Below the pieces are notes generated by a model. It saw nothing but the letters and a program-made list of their open reading frames with translations, ran no database searches and was not told the origin of the DNA. A DNA stretch of 55,889 nucleotides, from the NCBI GenBank assembly GCA_934525735.1, contig CAKSZM010000005.1, positions 1 to 55,889 on the forward strand, in the 5' to 3' direction. The translations under genes were made by a program, and so were the position numbers. Each line of letters opens with the position of its first letter. Within the stretch, counting starts at the first letter, position 1. Shown one piece after another: positions 18,001 through 24,941 of this stretch. Source of the stretch: an uncultured Faecalibacterium sp. (GTDB taxonomy: Bacteria > Bacillota > Clostridia > Oscillospirales > Ruminococcaceae).

Positions 18001-18624
18001 TACCAGTTAAAAGCCGCCCTTGCAGAAGAGCGGCTTACCGGCCCATCCATCAATGTGATCTCGCTTGAATACAAAGATTGGCTGTTTCATCACGATCAAT
18101 CCCTTGAATATCGGTTTGCTATGCTCGATATGCCCGGAAAGTCCCTCTTCTACGCCAGGGAAGCCACAAAGATCATTCGTCACACTTATCCTTCGAAAGT
18201 ATTCTGGTCTTCCGACTCCTACTACTGCATCCGCTGGGATGGAACCTGCACAATCCTTTTAGATTCGGACAGGGAAGAAGAAGCGCTGCAGCATGTACTG
18301 CGTGATATTTCCACGATCGAAGCCATTCCCTCTGAGAGATTCGCACGGGAGCAGTTGGAAGCTTGCCGTTCTTGTTCCATGACGACCTATGAAACTTATC
18401 GGATCACGGATATCGGCAGTTCCGATTCGGCAGAGTGGAGGGTCACGCTTGTGCCATACCGCAGGGCATGTGCGATTTACCTGAACCGCGGCCAACCTGT
18501 CATGGCAGAGCACTACAAAAACAAGGCTCTTGCGCTTTACAAAAAATACGGTGACCCGGCCCTCTCCGGAAAGCCCGTTCTTTCTGAAGACACAACGCTG
18601 GATGCTTTTCTCTGTAAAACGTGA
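15016..18624 (+). CDS. Protein kinase fused to STAND/NB-ARC NTPase
   Basis: 1202 residues in three parts. Residues about 25-370 form a Ser/Thr kinase-like domain: glycine loop GLGGSGVVY (about 38-45), AVKE with Lys59, catalytic loop YGDIQPGN (Asp222, Asn227; the usual Lys is Gln224), DLG with Asp247, and SGYTPPEM in the activation/P+1 region. Residues about 395-720 are a STAND NTPase: Walker A GFYGMGKST (Lys437), Walker B DLIVIDNAD (Asp519) and LMTTR (about 561-564). The remaining ~480 residues are helical with no clear repeats and would be the sensor part by analogy with Avs/NLR-like proteins. The kinase retains key residues and is probably active. The ATG at 15016 is preferred over 15010 because GGGAGGG is about 7 bases away. 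An opposing PP2C gene follows. Confidence 0.9.
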   Translation: MTDSARQDARTAWLLREGDQLITAGGDRYTILDGAPGLGGSGVVYPARKNDDVLLYAVKECFPSGDGLFCWERRNGVIRPAAAFPGMENDLQMLLPQLRASYEQEKTVSQEISNRTNRVVEVRDRLAVREVITNGQTYSVERGDFAPEEPLYLLMQYQTGRNGSAGRGMFLPELLDEIAKKPCSGFPLRTGGRPSPLTAVRILREVLLALQAVHAAGYLYGDIQPGNLLFLGQDLEHGEIGHCCLPDLGCARKLEPDGQTAPVGDGPLFTTSGYTPPEMLNIGQAQPQDLRSLRLTPAADIYSAGRLLHLLLTGRSYKGSLEQHFYRFPMARQLSPAEVRCTPDCFRRLEKLTERMVATDRAGRAQTAEEVLYGDGGLDALCSLLAPPPWQVTLAVPMWDSKKVFGREEDLEAVGRMLQAPDAYKPLFLTGFYGMGKSTLAVRFAQGWKQNYPDAQVFWVRFPQQGGLPVLLGETMAQAISTVQTRDSAGCRLPQKTLCDDVLEQLGQNLRRDDLIVIDNADSETLTLTELLYGTEDERDAAQWKEDLYPRLCSLPAHILMTTRMAVQKEKSFYHYPVKPLSLSALRAMMRSYYPAPCSDKVLDDLITLVESHTMTVGMIARTMQDSGIAPEEMLEKLRQPGGYDDEAFVRIPGEQPGEGERRRKIEGHLLRLFQIQNLPQKEQAILRDALLIGDSGMPRGLFWKLSPEIRKGSDKDAYQHLVALGYISESLQAPADEPLLHIHALVRVVGRKKVPPTEEEIEAFLSGVRNNRSMKADSDDSLWPSFYSMEVKLLSVAESYQMAWSFSPQNTYLSFKRAVDALDWYDHSHLAKRNREFSEKALVRGVTLQDLKEKTQPPFYARSYIAVFMDAWRFYCKNRSLAIKPDETGFALEVYSKFFDWMHFKRLTDLAQLAAGAEPISVLVNACLQRDTAHQIVSITESDEADWLRQKAELGKLVVGLYEQEGLPPTSEIVSIHDTLCDILEEINDPCLKEYQLKAALAEERLTGPSINVISLEYKDWLFHHDQSLEYRFAMLDMPGKSLFYAREATKIIRHTYPSKVFWSSDSYYCIRWDGTCTILLDSDREEEALQHVLRDISTIEAIPSERFAREQLEACRSCSMTTYETYRITDIGSSDSAEWRVTLVPYRRACAIYLNRGQPVMAEHYKNKALALYKKYGDPALSGKPVLSEDTTLDAFLCKT

Positions 18625-18639
18625 TATTTTCCGCAAAAT

Positions 18640-18685
18640 AAACTCCGCCGCTGCACAGAACGGGATCTGTGCGGCGGCGGAGTTT
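18640..18685. terminator. Bidirectional terminator between the kinase and phosphatase operons
   Basis: A 19-bp near-perfect stem (aaactccgccgctgcacag / ctgtgcggcggcggagttt, one mismatch) stands between two convergent genes, with short A/T tracts on both sides. Confidence 0.85.
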
Positions 18686-18696
18686 GCTGTTTCAGC

Positions 18697-19392
18697 TCAC
18701 GATGATTTCAGCTCCAGCAGCAGACAGCTGGCGTCATCCGGCGAATCGAGGTTTTCCAGCCTCTGCCGGATCTGTTCCGGCGAGGCACGGTTCAGCAGCG
18801 GCTCCCATGAAAGAGGGTATGCTCCGTCCGTCATGAGAAGGATCCGGTCATACTGTTCCTCTGCAAACCCATATTCCACCCGCACATGCAGCAGCGCATC
18901 CGGCGTTGTGGTAAACGCCGTGTACTGCGCCGTGATGCCGTTTTCCGGCCGGCTGATGATTTTTCTCCCGCCGTTCTTCAGGGCAAGGATCAGCCCGTCT
19001 CCAAGATGGATCGTTGCATATGCACCTGTCCGGTCGGCCAGAAAGATCATCAGAGTTGAGGCCAGGGACGACACCTCCTGGTGATGCTGCTCCGCAAGCG
19101 CCCGGAGTTCGCTTCGCACTGCATGGAGCAGTTCGTAGCAGAGCTCGTCCGGATAGCGGGTATTCTGCAGCTCCAGAATGCTTTGTCTGGTGCGCAGCTG
19201 CCGCCAAACCGCTTCCAGCGCCGCTTTGCCACCCAGACCGCTGCAGGCATTGCCCGATCTTCCATCCGCAAGGCCATAGAATCTCATGCTGCCGTTCTCT
19301 GCACAGAAAAACGCATCCTGATTGCTCTGATGCTCATTTCCGGTGCGGGTGATATAGGTGTATTCTGCCGCTGCAAGTTTTCCATTTGCCAT
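18697..19392 (-). CDS. PP2C-family (PPM) serine/threonine phosphatase
   Basis: 231 residues. PPM motifs are present in order but divergent: TRTGNEHQSNQDAFF, GLADGRSGNACSG (usual VADGMGG), IHLGDGLILAL (usual GDSR), ILLMTDGAYPLSW (usual SDG) and the final SPDDASCLLLEL (usual DNAT). The metal-binding aspartates are kept, so it is probably an active Mn/Mg-dependent phosphatase that reverses the neighbouring kinase. Start at 19392, one base after the stop of the upstream gene, with AGAGAGG as ribosome site. Last gene of the minus-strand operon. Confidence 0.85.
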   Translation of the reverse strand: MANGKLAAAEYTYITRTGNEHQSNQDAFFCAENGSMRFYGLADGRSGNACSGLGGKAALEAVWRQLRTRQSILELQNTRYPDELCYELLHAVRSELRALAEQHHQEVSSLASTLMIFLADRTGAYATIHLGDGLILALKNGGRKIISRPENGITAQYTAFTTTPDALLHVRVEYGFAEEQYDRILLMTDGAYPLSWEPLLNRASPEQIRQRLENLDSPDDASCLLLELKSS

Positions 19393-19393
19393 C

Positions 19394-20533
19394 TCAGCCA
19401 ACCTCTCTGATCCCTGCCGCAGCCAGCTCTTTTCCCACGTCCGTGTCCGCTTTGATAAGATAAACAACACGGTTGTCGTTTTCATTTGAAGAGCGGAGAG
19501 AGACCGGCTCGACCCCAAGACCGATCGCTGTCAGACGGCCGGACAGATTCGGGTCTGCTTCACACAGCAGTTTTTTTACTTCTTTCGCACGGGCAAGGCC
19601 GAACTCTTTGGTGGCCTGCAGGGAACTGCCGTCATCCGCAGTGAAGCCGGAGACATAATAAGCATCCGTTGTTCCCGCCAGTTGTTCCGCCAGCGCAGAG
19701 AGCGCCGCTCTTGCCGCTGCCTCGTCCGCCAGCTCGGTAGAATCGCTTTTGAATGCGACCGCCTGCGGGTCGATCGCCGTCACGGACGGCAGCGTGTACG
19801 CTTCGCCCGTTTCGACGACCGTCACCGCCGGGGCATCTGCGGGAGTCTCGTATTCTTCCGGCAGATCATCCGGGAAACTGACGCTTGCGCCGCAGGCTTC
19901 CAGATAGGCCTTCCAGAACGCTTTTACAAAGTCTCTCTGTTTTGCGCTCAGCTTGTTCTGCGGGGACTGCACATCTCCCGCATAAAACCAATGGATCTGC
20001 GTTCCCTGCAGCTGAGCAAGCTCACCGTGCTCATCCAGTTCGCGGATCAGGGCAGGGATCTCGTCCGTGTTCTCCAGATCCAGATTCTGGAAACATACGG
20101 CGCCTGCCGTGCTCAATCCGCTGTGGGCGACCACGATTTCTTTGATGCCTGTCCGGGCAGTCTGCTGAAACGCCTGCACAAGATCGGTTTCGGGGTCATC
20201 CGCCCCGGCATTCACCAGCGCCTGCTGCAGATTCTGCCGGTTCAGGTTGTGCTGCTGCTGATTGCCTTTCTTGACGGGGTCAAATTTGAGGTTCTCGACC
20301 GCCGGGTCTCCATCTGCCTGGACTAATGTGATCTGCCCGCCGTCCAGCGCACTGGTCAGTTCCGGCACGTCCTCCATGCCGGCTGCCGTAACATAGGGGT
20401 TATTCTCGCCGTTCAGGAAGACCAGCGCAACCTCCTTGGAGCTGGAACTGCCGGTCTTTGCACAGGCAGTCAGGGTCAGAAGTGCGGCCGAAACAGCCGC
20501 AGCGGACAGGACGCGAAACATCTTATTTTTCAT
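19394..20533 (-). CDS. Lipoprotein with C-terminal OmpA-like domain
   Basis: 379 residues. A signal peptide with lipobox LTAC-A anchors it outside the membrane. The middle (about 35-230) has alternating strands and helices (EVALVFLNGEN, IKEIVVAHSGLSTAG, QGTQIHWFYAG) that might be a divergent von Willebrand-like or related fold; I could not assign it. The last ~120 residues resemble an OmpA/MotB peptidoglycan-binding domain (AVAFKSDSTEL, EFGLARAKEVKKLL, GLGVEP, NENDNRVVYLI). It would tether the system to the cell wall. It lies between the phosphatase and the membrane protein. Confidence 0.78.
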   Translation of the reverse strand: MKNKMFRVLSAAAVSAALLTLTACAKTGSSSSKEVALVFLNGENNPYVTAAGMEDVPELTSALDGGQITLVQADGDPAVENLKFDPVKKGNQQQHNLNRQNLQQALVNAGADDPETDLVQAFQQTARTGIKEIVVAHSGLSTAGAVCFQNLDLENTDEIPALIRELDEHGELAQLQGTQIHWFYAGDVQSPQNKLSAKQRDFVKAFWKAYLEACGASVSFPDDLPEEYETPADAPAVTVVETGEAYTLPSVTAIDPQAVAFKSDSTELADEAAARAALSALAEQLAGTTDAYYVSGFTADDGSSLQATKEFGLARAKEVKKLLCEADPNLSGRLTAIGLGVEPVSLRSSNENDNRVVYLIKADTDVGKELAAAGIREVG

Positions 20534-20587
20534 AGAAAGTTCTCCTTTTTTTCATGGCCTGCGGCTCCCGCCACAGGCTGTGGATCA

Positions 20588-21628
20588 TCAGACATTCCCG
20601 GGGAAGAAATTGACTGCTTTCTGGAGCGCAGGAGCTTCCTCCGTCACCGTCAGACTGCCCGGCGCAGCATTGACCGCGATAAGCTTGTCCAGCTGCTCCG
20701 GAAAATGCTCCGTGTCTGCCTTCAGCAGCTTCTCCGTTACATCCGGGCCGAAGTAATTCCCCAGTTCAACGGCCATCTGCAGCTGTTCCTCTTCCGCTTG
20801 AAGATGCAGCCGCTCCAAAGCCACACTGAGGTTTGCCTGGTCGTATTTGTCGTCGTCGAATCGGTTCAGGCCGTCTCTCAGGGACTGAAGCATTGTTTTG
20901 TGGAGGCCGCATACCTCATGGAGATAAAGCTCCGCATTTTCAAGCTGCTCGATCCGGTGCTGACGGGCGTCGCCGTCAAAATTGGTCACTGCGGCCAGCA
21001 GGGAGGTCAGCACAGGTAAACCAAGCAGCAGGCTTTTCGAGATACCGCCCTGCCGCTTGCCCTGATCAAGCTCTTCCAGCTGAGCATTCAGCTGCTCACG
21101 CTCGGCTGTGTGGTCTCCCTTTTTTCGTTCCAGATCATCCAGCTGCAGCAGGACGGCCGATTTTTCAGTAGCGATCTCGACCTCCTCCGCTGTAACATTC
21201 AGGTTCACATAGGAGAGGTAGCCCAGAACCACAACGGCCGCAGACAGTACGATCAAACCGATTTTTCCGCCGCTGACCTTCCGCGACGCAAGCGTTTCCG
21301 CCACATTCTGTGCCAGAACGCTTGCGCCGATATCAAGCGCCGCCGGGATCAGCAGGCAAAGCAGAAACGCCATACCGTAACCCGTGCTGAACACCTTGTT
21401 TCCCGCGCACCACACGCAAATGCAGTCAGCCACACAAGCCAGAGCCGTGCACACGATGCCCAGCGGTGACTTTTTCTTGAGCCAAAGCTTTTCCCACGCT
21501 TCCTTTTCCGCGTCGTCCGCCGCTTTCTTGAGGGCGGGTTTCTGGCCGTAACGGATTCCACGAACCACGTCCAGCTGACGGTAATTGATGATGTCTTTCG
21601 TCATGAAACCGCGTGTATTCATGTTCAT
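20588..21628 (-). CDS. Multi-pass membrane protein with coiled coil
   Basis: 346 residues. About four membrane segments can be seen: near residues 55-77, 80-108, 120-145 and 195-213. A charged coiled coil (EIATEKSAVLLQLDDLERKK... about 150-192) sits between TM3 and TM4, and a second helical region of about 120 residues follows. No domain recognised. The start codon overlaps the stop of the upstream gene (ATGA), so the two are translationally coupled. It may form the membrane platform for the lipoprotein. Confidence 0.75.
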   Translation of the reverse strand: MNMNTRGFMTKDIINYRQLDVVRGIRYGQKPALKKAADDAEKEAWEKLWLKKKSPLGIVCTALACVADCICVWCAGNKVFSTGYGMAFLLCLLIPAALDIGASVLAQNVAETLASRKVSGGKIGLIVLSAAVVVLGYLSYVNLNVTAEEVEIATEKSAVLLQLDDLERKKGDHTAEREQLNAQLEELDQGKRQGGISKSLLLGLPVLTSLLAAVTNFDGDARQHRIEQLENAELYLHEVCGLHKTMLQSLRDGLNRFDDDKYDQANLSVALERLHLQAEEEQLQMAVELGNYFGPDVTEKLLKADTEHFPEQLDKLIAVNAAPGSLTVTEEAPALQKAVNFFPGNV

Positions 21629-22107
21629 ACGGAGGCTTCCTTTCTTTTTCCGCTTTTTTCGCTTCGGGGGGTGCGCAACTCACGGATCTCGTCCTGCAGG
21701 AGGGACAGTTCCTGTTCCTCCGCTTCGACAAGAGCGGCAAGCTGACGTTCAGTCAATTCCTTGTCTGCCTTGTTGACCAGCGCATCCCGCCAGCGGGTGA
21801 TGCGTGTCTCGCGGAGCATGACCAGTTTGCACTCCTCTTCCCGCAGCGCCACAAGGCGGAGCAGGCAGCGGGCGGCTTCCTCGTTCAGATCACCCTCATC
21901 TGCAATCTTCTTGACTTTCTCGCGCAGCTCATCAAATTTTTTCTCAGCCGCGTCGTTCGGATAACGTCCGGTAGCATTATAGGAACCGGCATCCGCCCGT
22001 TCGATCGTATGGATGACCGTATGATGGTCCCAATCCAGAAAAATGTTCTCACGCTCATCTTCCGGAGGGGTGGCTGCCTCCGGCTTCTTTTTCTTAAAAA
22101 AGCCCAT
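21625..22107 (-). CDS. Small charged helical protein
   Basis: 160 residues, strongly charged, predicted largely coiled coil after residue 50. The N-terminus MGFFKKKKPE is basic and resembles a membrane-surface binding tail. There is no cysteine pair or enzyme motif. It lies 5 bases after the upstream gene and overlaps the membrane protein by 4 bases. Function unknown; probably a scaffold subunit of this locus. Confidence 0.7.
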   Translation of the reverse strand: MGFFKKKKPEAATPPEDERENIFLDWDHHTVIHTIERADAGSYNATGRYPNDAAEKKFDELREKVKKIADEGDLNEEAARCLLRLVALREEECKLVMLRETRITRWRDALVNKADKELTERQLAALVEAEEQELSLLQDEIRELRTPRSEKSGKRKEASV

Positions 22108-22112
22108 CTTAC

Positions 22113-22697
22113 TTATTCCTCCTTCACACCCATTCTTTTGATAAATTCATCGGCCGAAAAAGTTTTTGCGACTTTCGGCACTTCCTCTTCCACAACGGTA
22201 AAGTAGCCGGACTTGGAATATTTCACCAGCTGCAGATTCAGCTCCCGGGCAGCAAGCTCGATCTGCTGCTCCGCCTGTTCCGCCTTCCGGCAGATGGACG
22301 CCGCCAGCGCTGCACGCTGGGCGCGGGCACCCGTCACCTTGGCACGGCGCTCTTCCGCAGCCTGCTGCTGGGCACGGGCGCGGCGCTTCTGGCCGGTCGT
22401 CGTGTTCTTGGCTGCATCGGGCAGTGCCGGGGAGGGCAGGGCACTCTCCGCCGCCGGTGCAAGCGCACGGTACGTTTCCAGATCGCTGCAGACCGCCTTT
22501 TCCAGCGCAATGAGAACTCTTGTTTCATAAGCCGCAAGCTCCCGGCGGCAGCGTTCGAAGTAGGCACCCTGTACCGTTTTGTTCTGCAGCAGACGGTTTT
22601 TTTTCATCAGTCGGTCCACGATGCCCTTTATTCCCGCAAAGCGATCCGGCTTCCATTTCGGAACCGCCCATTCACCAGCCTTTTTTTCATCGTTCAT
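22113..22697 (-). CDS. Charged helical protein, first gene of the minus operon
   Basis: 194 residues, soluble, with long Ala/Arg/Glu-rich helices (QKRRARAQQQAAEERRAK, ICRKAEQAEQQIELAAREL) that probably form a coiled coil. The ATG at 22697 is preferred because AAGGAGA is 9 bases upstream; the ATG at 22703 is too close. No known domain. It opens the five-gene minus-strand operon and faces the nuclease operon across a palindromic control region. Confidence 0.7.
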   Translation of the reverse strand: MNDEKKAGEWAVPKWKPDRFAGIKGIVDRLMKKNRLLQNKTVQGAYFERCRRELAAYETRVLIALEKAVCSDLETYRALAPAAESALPSPALPDAAKNTTTGQKRRARAQQQAAEERRAKVTGARAQRAALAASICRKAEQAEQQIELAARELNLQLVKYSKSGYFTVVEEEVPKVAKTFSADEFIKRMGVKEE

Positions 22698-22756
22698 GGT
22701 CATTTCTCCTTTCGGATTAACTGTGCGCTGAGTATAGACCATCCTGCGTCGGCAAA

Positions 22757-22797
22757 TTTTTTAAGACCGGAATTTTCAAAATTTCCGGTCTTAAAAA
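22757..22797. promoter_or_regulatory. Large palindrome between divergent operons
   Basis: A perfect 14-bp inverted repeat (ttttaagaccggaa 22759-22772, ttccggtcttaaaa 22783-22796) has a centre that is itself nearly symmetric (tttt-c-aaaa). It lies midway between the two divergent start codons at 22697 and 22861, which suits a dimeric repressor/activator site controlling both operons. It could also fold as an RNA hairpin. No regulator gene of a known family lies in the locus. Confidence 0.6.
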
Positions 22798-22830
22798 TTT
22801 TCAGCCCGCCGCCTGTGATTTGATCTGTTT

Positions 22831-22844
22831 GTGGAATCTTCCAC
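22831..22844. promoter_or_regulatory. 14-bp palindrome GTGGAATCTTCCAC in the nuclease leader
   Basis: A perfect 6+2+6 palindrome sits just before the ribosome site (AAAGGA) of the nuclease gene. It could be an operator or a small mRNA hairpin limiting translation of the nuclease. Confidence 0.4.
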
Positions 22845-22860
22845 AGAAAGGATGTTGTCC

Positions 22861-23601
22861 ATGTCACGAAGTCCATACTCTTCCCTGCAGGCCAACGCAG
22901 TCTACGATGGCCCGCACGGCGCGGAATACCGCACAGACTCTGCCGGACGTGTCGTCCACTGGAAGGCAGAAGCTCACCAGACGCCGAAAGACGCCCAGCT
23001 GCGCAACCAAAAGGCGCAGTATACTCTGGAAGGAAAAGGCCCCGGCTTTGAACACGCCGGCCACCTCCTCGCGAACCAGCACGGTGGAGCAGGCGAGAAA
23101 TACAATCTTGTGCCGATGAACGCACACGTCAACACGGTGGATTACAAAGCCTTTGAAACAGAGACCACCCATCTCCTCAGCGATGGCAGCCGTGTTTTTC
23201 TGAACGGCTCTGTCAGCTACAGCATCAGCCCGGAACTGAACGGTGTCAATCAGCCGGAAGCGTTCATGGCAGATCGCACCACGGTCAGCCCGGACGGCAA
23301 GCAGACCGACCGCGAGTACGTCTCGTGGTCCAACCTGGACATGCGCGAATTTGAAACGGCCGGCAATGCTGAGAGTGAGTCTCTGATGAACCAGTTCGCC
23401 AACCCCGGTGCCGTTGCCTACGACGAAGAGAAAGATCTCATCCTCGATGAAAATACGGGCGGCGTGCTGAGCGAGGCCGAGGCTCCCGCCGCTGTTCCGG
23501 GCGCTGCCATGGCCGGCACCGCCGCTCTCAGCTCCGGTGAAACTCCAACGGCAGCTTCACCGGCCTGTGCAGAGAACGAACAGATGGCTCTGACGCTTTA
23601 A
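22861..23601 (+). CDS. DNA/RNA non-specific endonuclease family protein
   Basis: 246 residues. Residues about 20-110 match the beta-beta-alpha-metal endonuclease NS_2 type: DSAGRVVHWKAE, then FEHAGHLLANQHGG with the catalytic His68 (DRGH class), and YNLVPMNAHVN with Asn91. The Asp and Arg of DRGH are replaced by Glu/His and Ala, so activity needs testing. A beta-rich middle and a long Ala/Pro/Ser-rich acidic C-terminal tail follow. No secretion signal is seen. Proteins of this family are often toxin tips; here it stands alone at the head of an operon with a VirD4-like ATPase. ATG at 22861 follows AAAGGA by about 9 bases. Confidence 0.8.
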   Translation: MSRSPYSSLQANAVYDGPHGAEYRTDSAGRVVHWKAEAHQTPKDAQLRNQKAQYTLEGKGPGFEHAGHLLANQHGGAGEKYNLVPMNAHVNTVDYKAFETETTHLLSDGSRVFLNGSVSYSISPELNGVNQPEAFMADRTTVSPDGKQTDREYVSWSNLDMREFETAGNAESESLMNQFANPGAVAYDEEKDLILDENTGGVLSEAEAPAAVPGAAMAGTAALSSGETPTAASPACAENEQMALTL

Positions 23602-23617
23602 AGAAAGGGAATTGCCT

Positions 23618-24940
23618 ATGATGCAAGAGATGGTTTCCGGTTCCTACACCCGCAGCAACACTCTGCTGCCCCGGGCAGACGCCCTGGTGCGTCTGCCCTG
23701 CAGCTGCCACAACCAGCCGGCAGAGCTGGACATCACATCCCGGCAGCTGACCAAAGGCGTCATCCTGATCGGTGATCCCGGCTGCGGAAAAACGACGGCG
23801 GTCTGTTCGGTTTTAAAGCAGCTGCGCAGCAAGCTTGCGCCCGGCGACCTGCTGGCGGTCTATGACCCCAAGAGCGAGTTTGCAGACTCTCTCGGCCGGA
23901 AAGGGGATATCCTTCTGGGCGGCTCCGAAGCCCACGCTCCCAATGTCCGTTCTAATATTTTTTCAGAGGCGCTGGCCGGTCCGGCAGGCCGCAGATCCAT
24001 TTCCGTCGGCGCCCTGCGCGGCCGTCTCCATGCCATCGCCCTCGGCATCATCCCGGAAGAAAACAAGAGCGACACCCAGCCCTATTTCATCCACTCTGCC
24101 CGCCGGGCGCTTGAGATCATTCTGGAAGCATGCCTGCTCACACCGGCACTTCTGCCGGAGCTTTGCAACGAAGCGCTGCTTCAGGCGCTCGGCTCGGAGA
24201 AGTTCCTCGCACAGGTCATCCGCGTTTCCGGTCAGGGCAGCACCCTGCAGGAGCTGATCGGCTCCGGCAGCACACGCAATATCGCCCAGCAGAACGTTTA
24301 CGCGGAGCTGCTTCTGAACGCACAGCAGACGATGATGGGGTTCAACCGCGGAGCCGCCCCGGATGCAGAAAAATTTTCCATCGTCAGTGCGGTCCACAGC
24401 GATCCGGGCGGCCGGGCTGTCTTTCTGCAGAACCGCTGGACCGAGGGCGGCATGACACAGGCCTACGCCGGACTGCTCGTTCAGCTTCTTGTAGACGAAT
24501 GGCTCACCTATGGCAAAGGCCGGAAGCTTTACCTTGTGCTGGACGAGTTCTCCAACCTCGGGGCCGGTGTTCAGGCAACGCTTACAAAGGCGCTGAGCCT
24601 TGGCCGGTCGGCCGGTATCTGCCTGATCTGCACCGCACAGAACGTTTCGATGCTGAAAGAAAAGTTCAAAACGGCGCAGTCCATGCTGGCCAGCTTCCAG
24701 ACAAAGCTGCTCTTTCTCACCACAGACGCCGAGACCCGCGGGCTGATAAAGCATCTGTGCGGCAAGGTCAGAAGCCAGACTCTGAATTTCTATCCCGGTG
24801 TAAGCCTGACAGCCGGCGCCGTACAGGAAACGGATGCCGTCACCGACACCGAGCTGATGGATTTCGACATCGGCACCGCGGTCTATACCGCACCGGGACA
24901 GGCCCCCTGTATTGTAGACCTGCACGAGGAGGGATGCTGA
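23618..24940 (+). CDS. VirD4/TraG-like P-loop ATPase
   Basis: 440 residues. Walker A GVILIGDPGCGKTTAV (about 50-65), AVYDPKSEFADSLG and GDILL..NVRSNIFSEAL, and Walker B KLYLVLDEFSNLG followed by LSLGRSAGICLICTAQN match the coupling ATPases of type IV secretion and the wider FtsK-HerA class, which move DNA or protein as hexameric motors. No N-terminal membrane anchor is present, unlike true conjugation coupling proteins. No relaxase or T4SS genes are nearby. ATG at 23618 with AAAGGGA 7 bases upstream; 16 bases after the nuclease stop. Confidence 0.82.
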   Translation: MMQEMVSGSYTRSNTLLPRADALVRLPCSCHNQPAELDITSRQLTKGVILIGDPGCGKTTAVCSVLKQLRSKLAPGDLLAVYDPKSEFADSLGRKGDILLGGSEAHAPNVRSNIFSEALAGPAGRRSISVGALRGRLHAIALGIIPEENKSDTQPYFIHSARRALEIILEACLLTPALLPELCNEALLQALGSEKFLAQVIRVSGQGSTLQELIGSGSTRNIAQQNVYAELLLNAQQTMMGFNRGAAPDAEKFSIVSAVHSDPGGRAVFLQNRWTEGGMTQAYAGLLVQLLVDEWLTYGKGRKLYLVLDEFSNLGAGVQATLTKALSLGRSAGICLICTAQNVSMLKEKFKTAQSMLASFQTKLLFLTTDAETRGLIKHLCGKVRSQTLNFYPGVSLTAGAVQETDAVTDTELMDFDIGTAVYTAPGQAPCIVDLHEEGC

Positions 24941-24941
24941 A

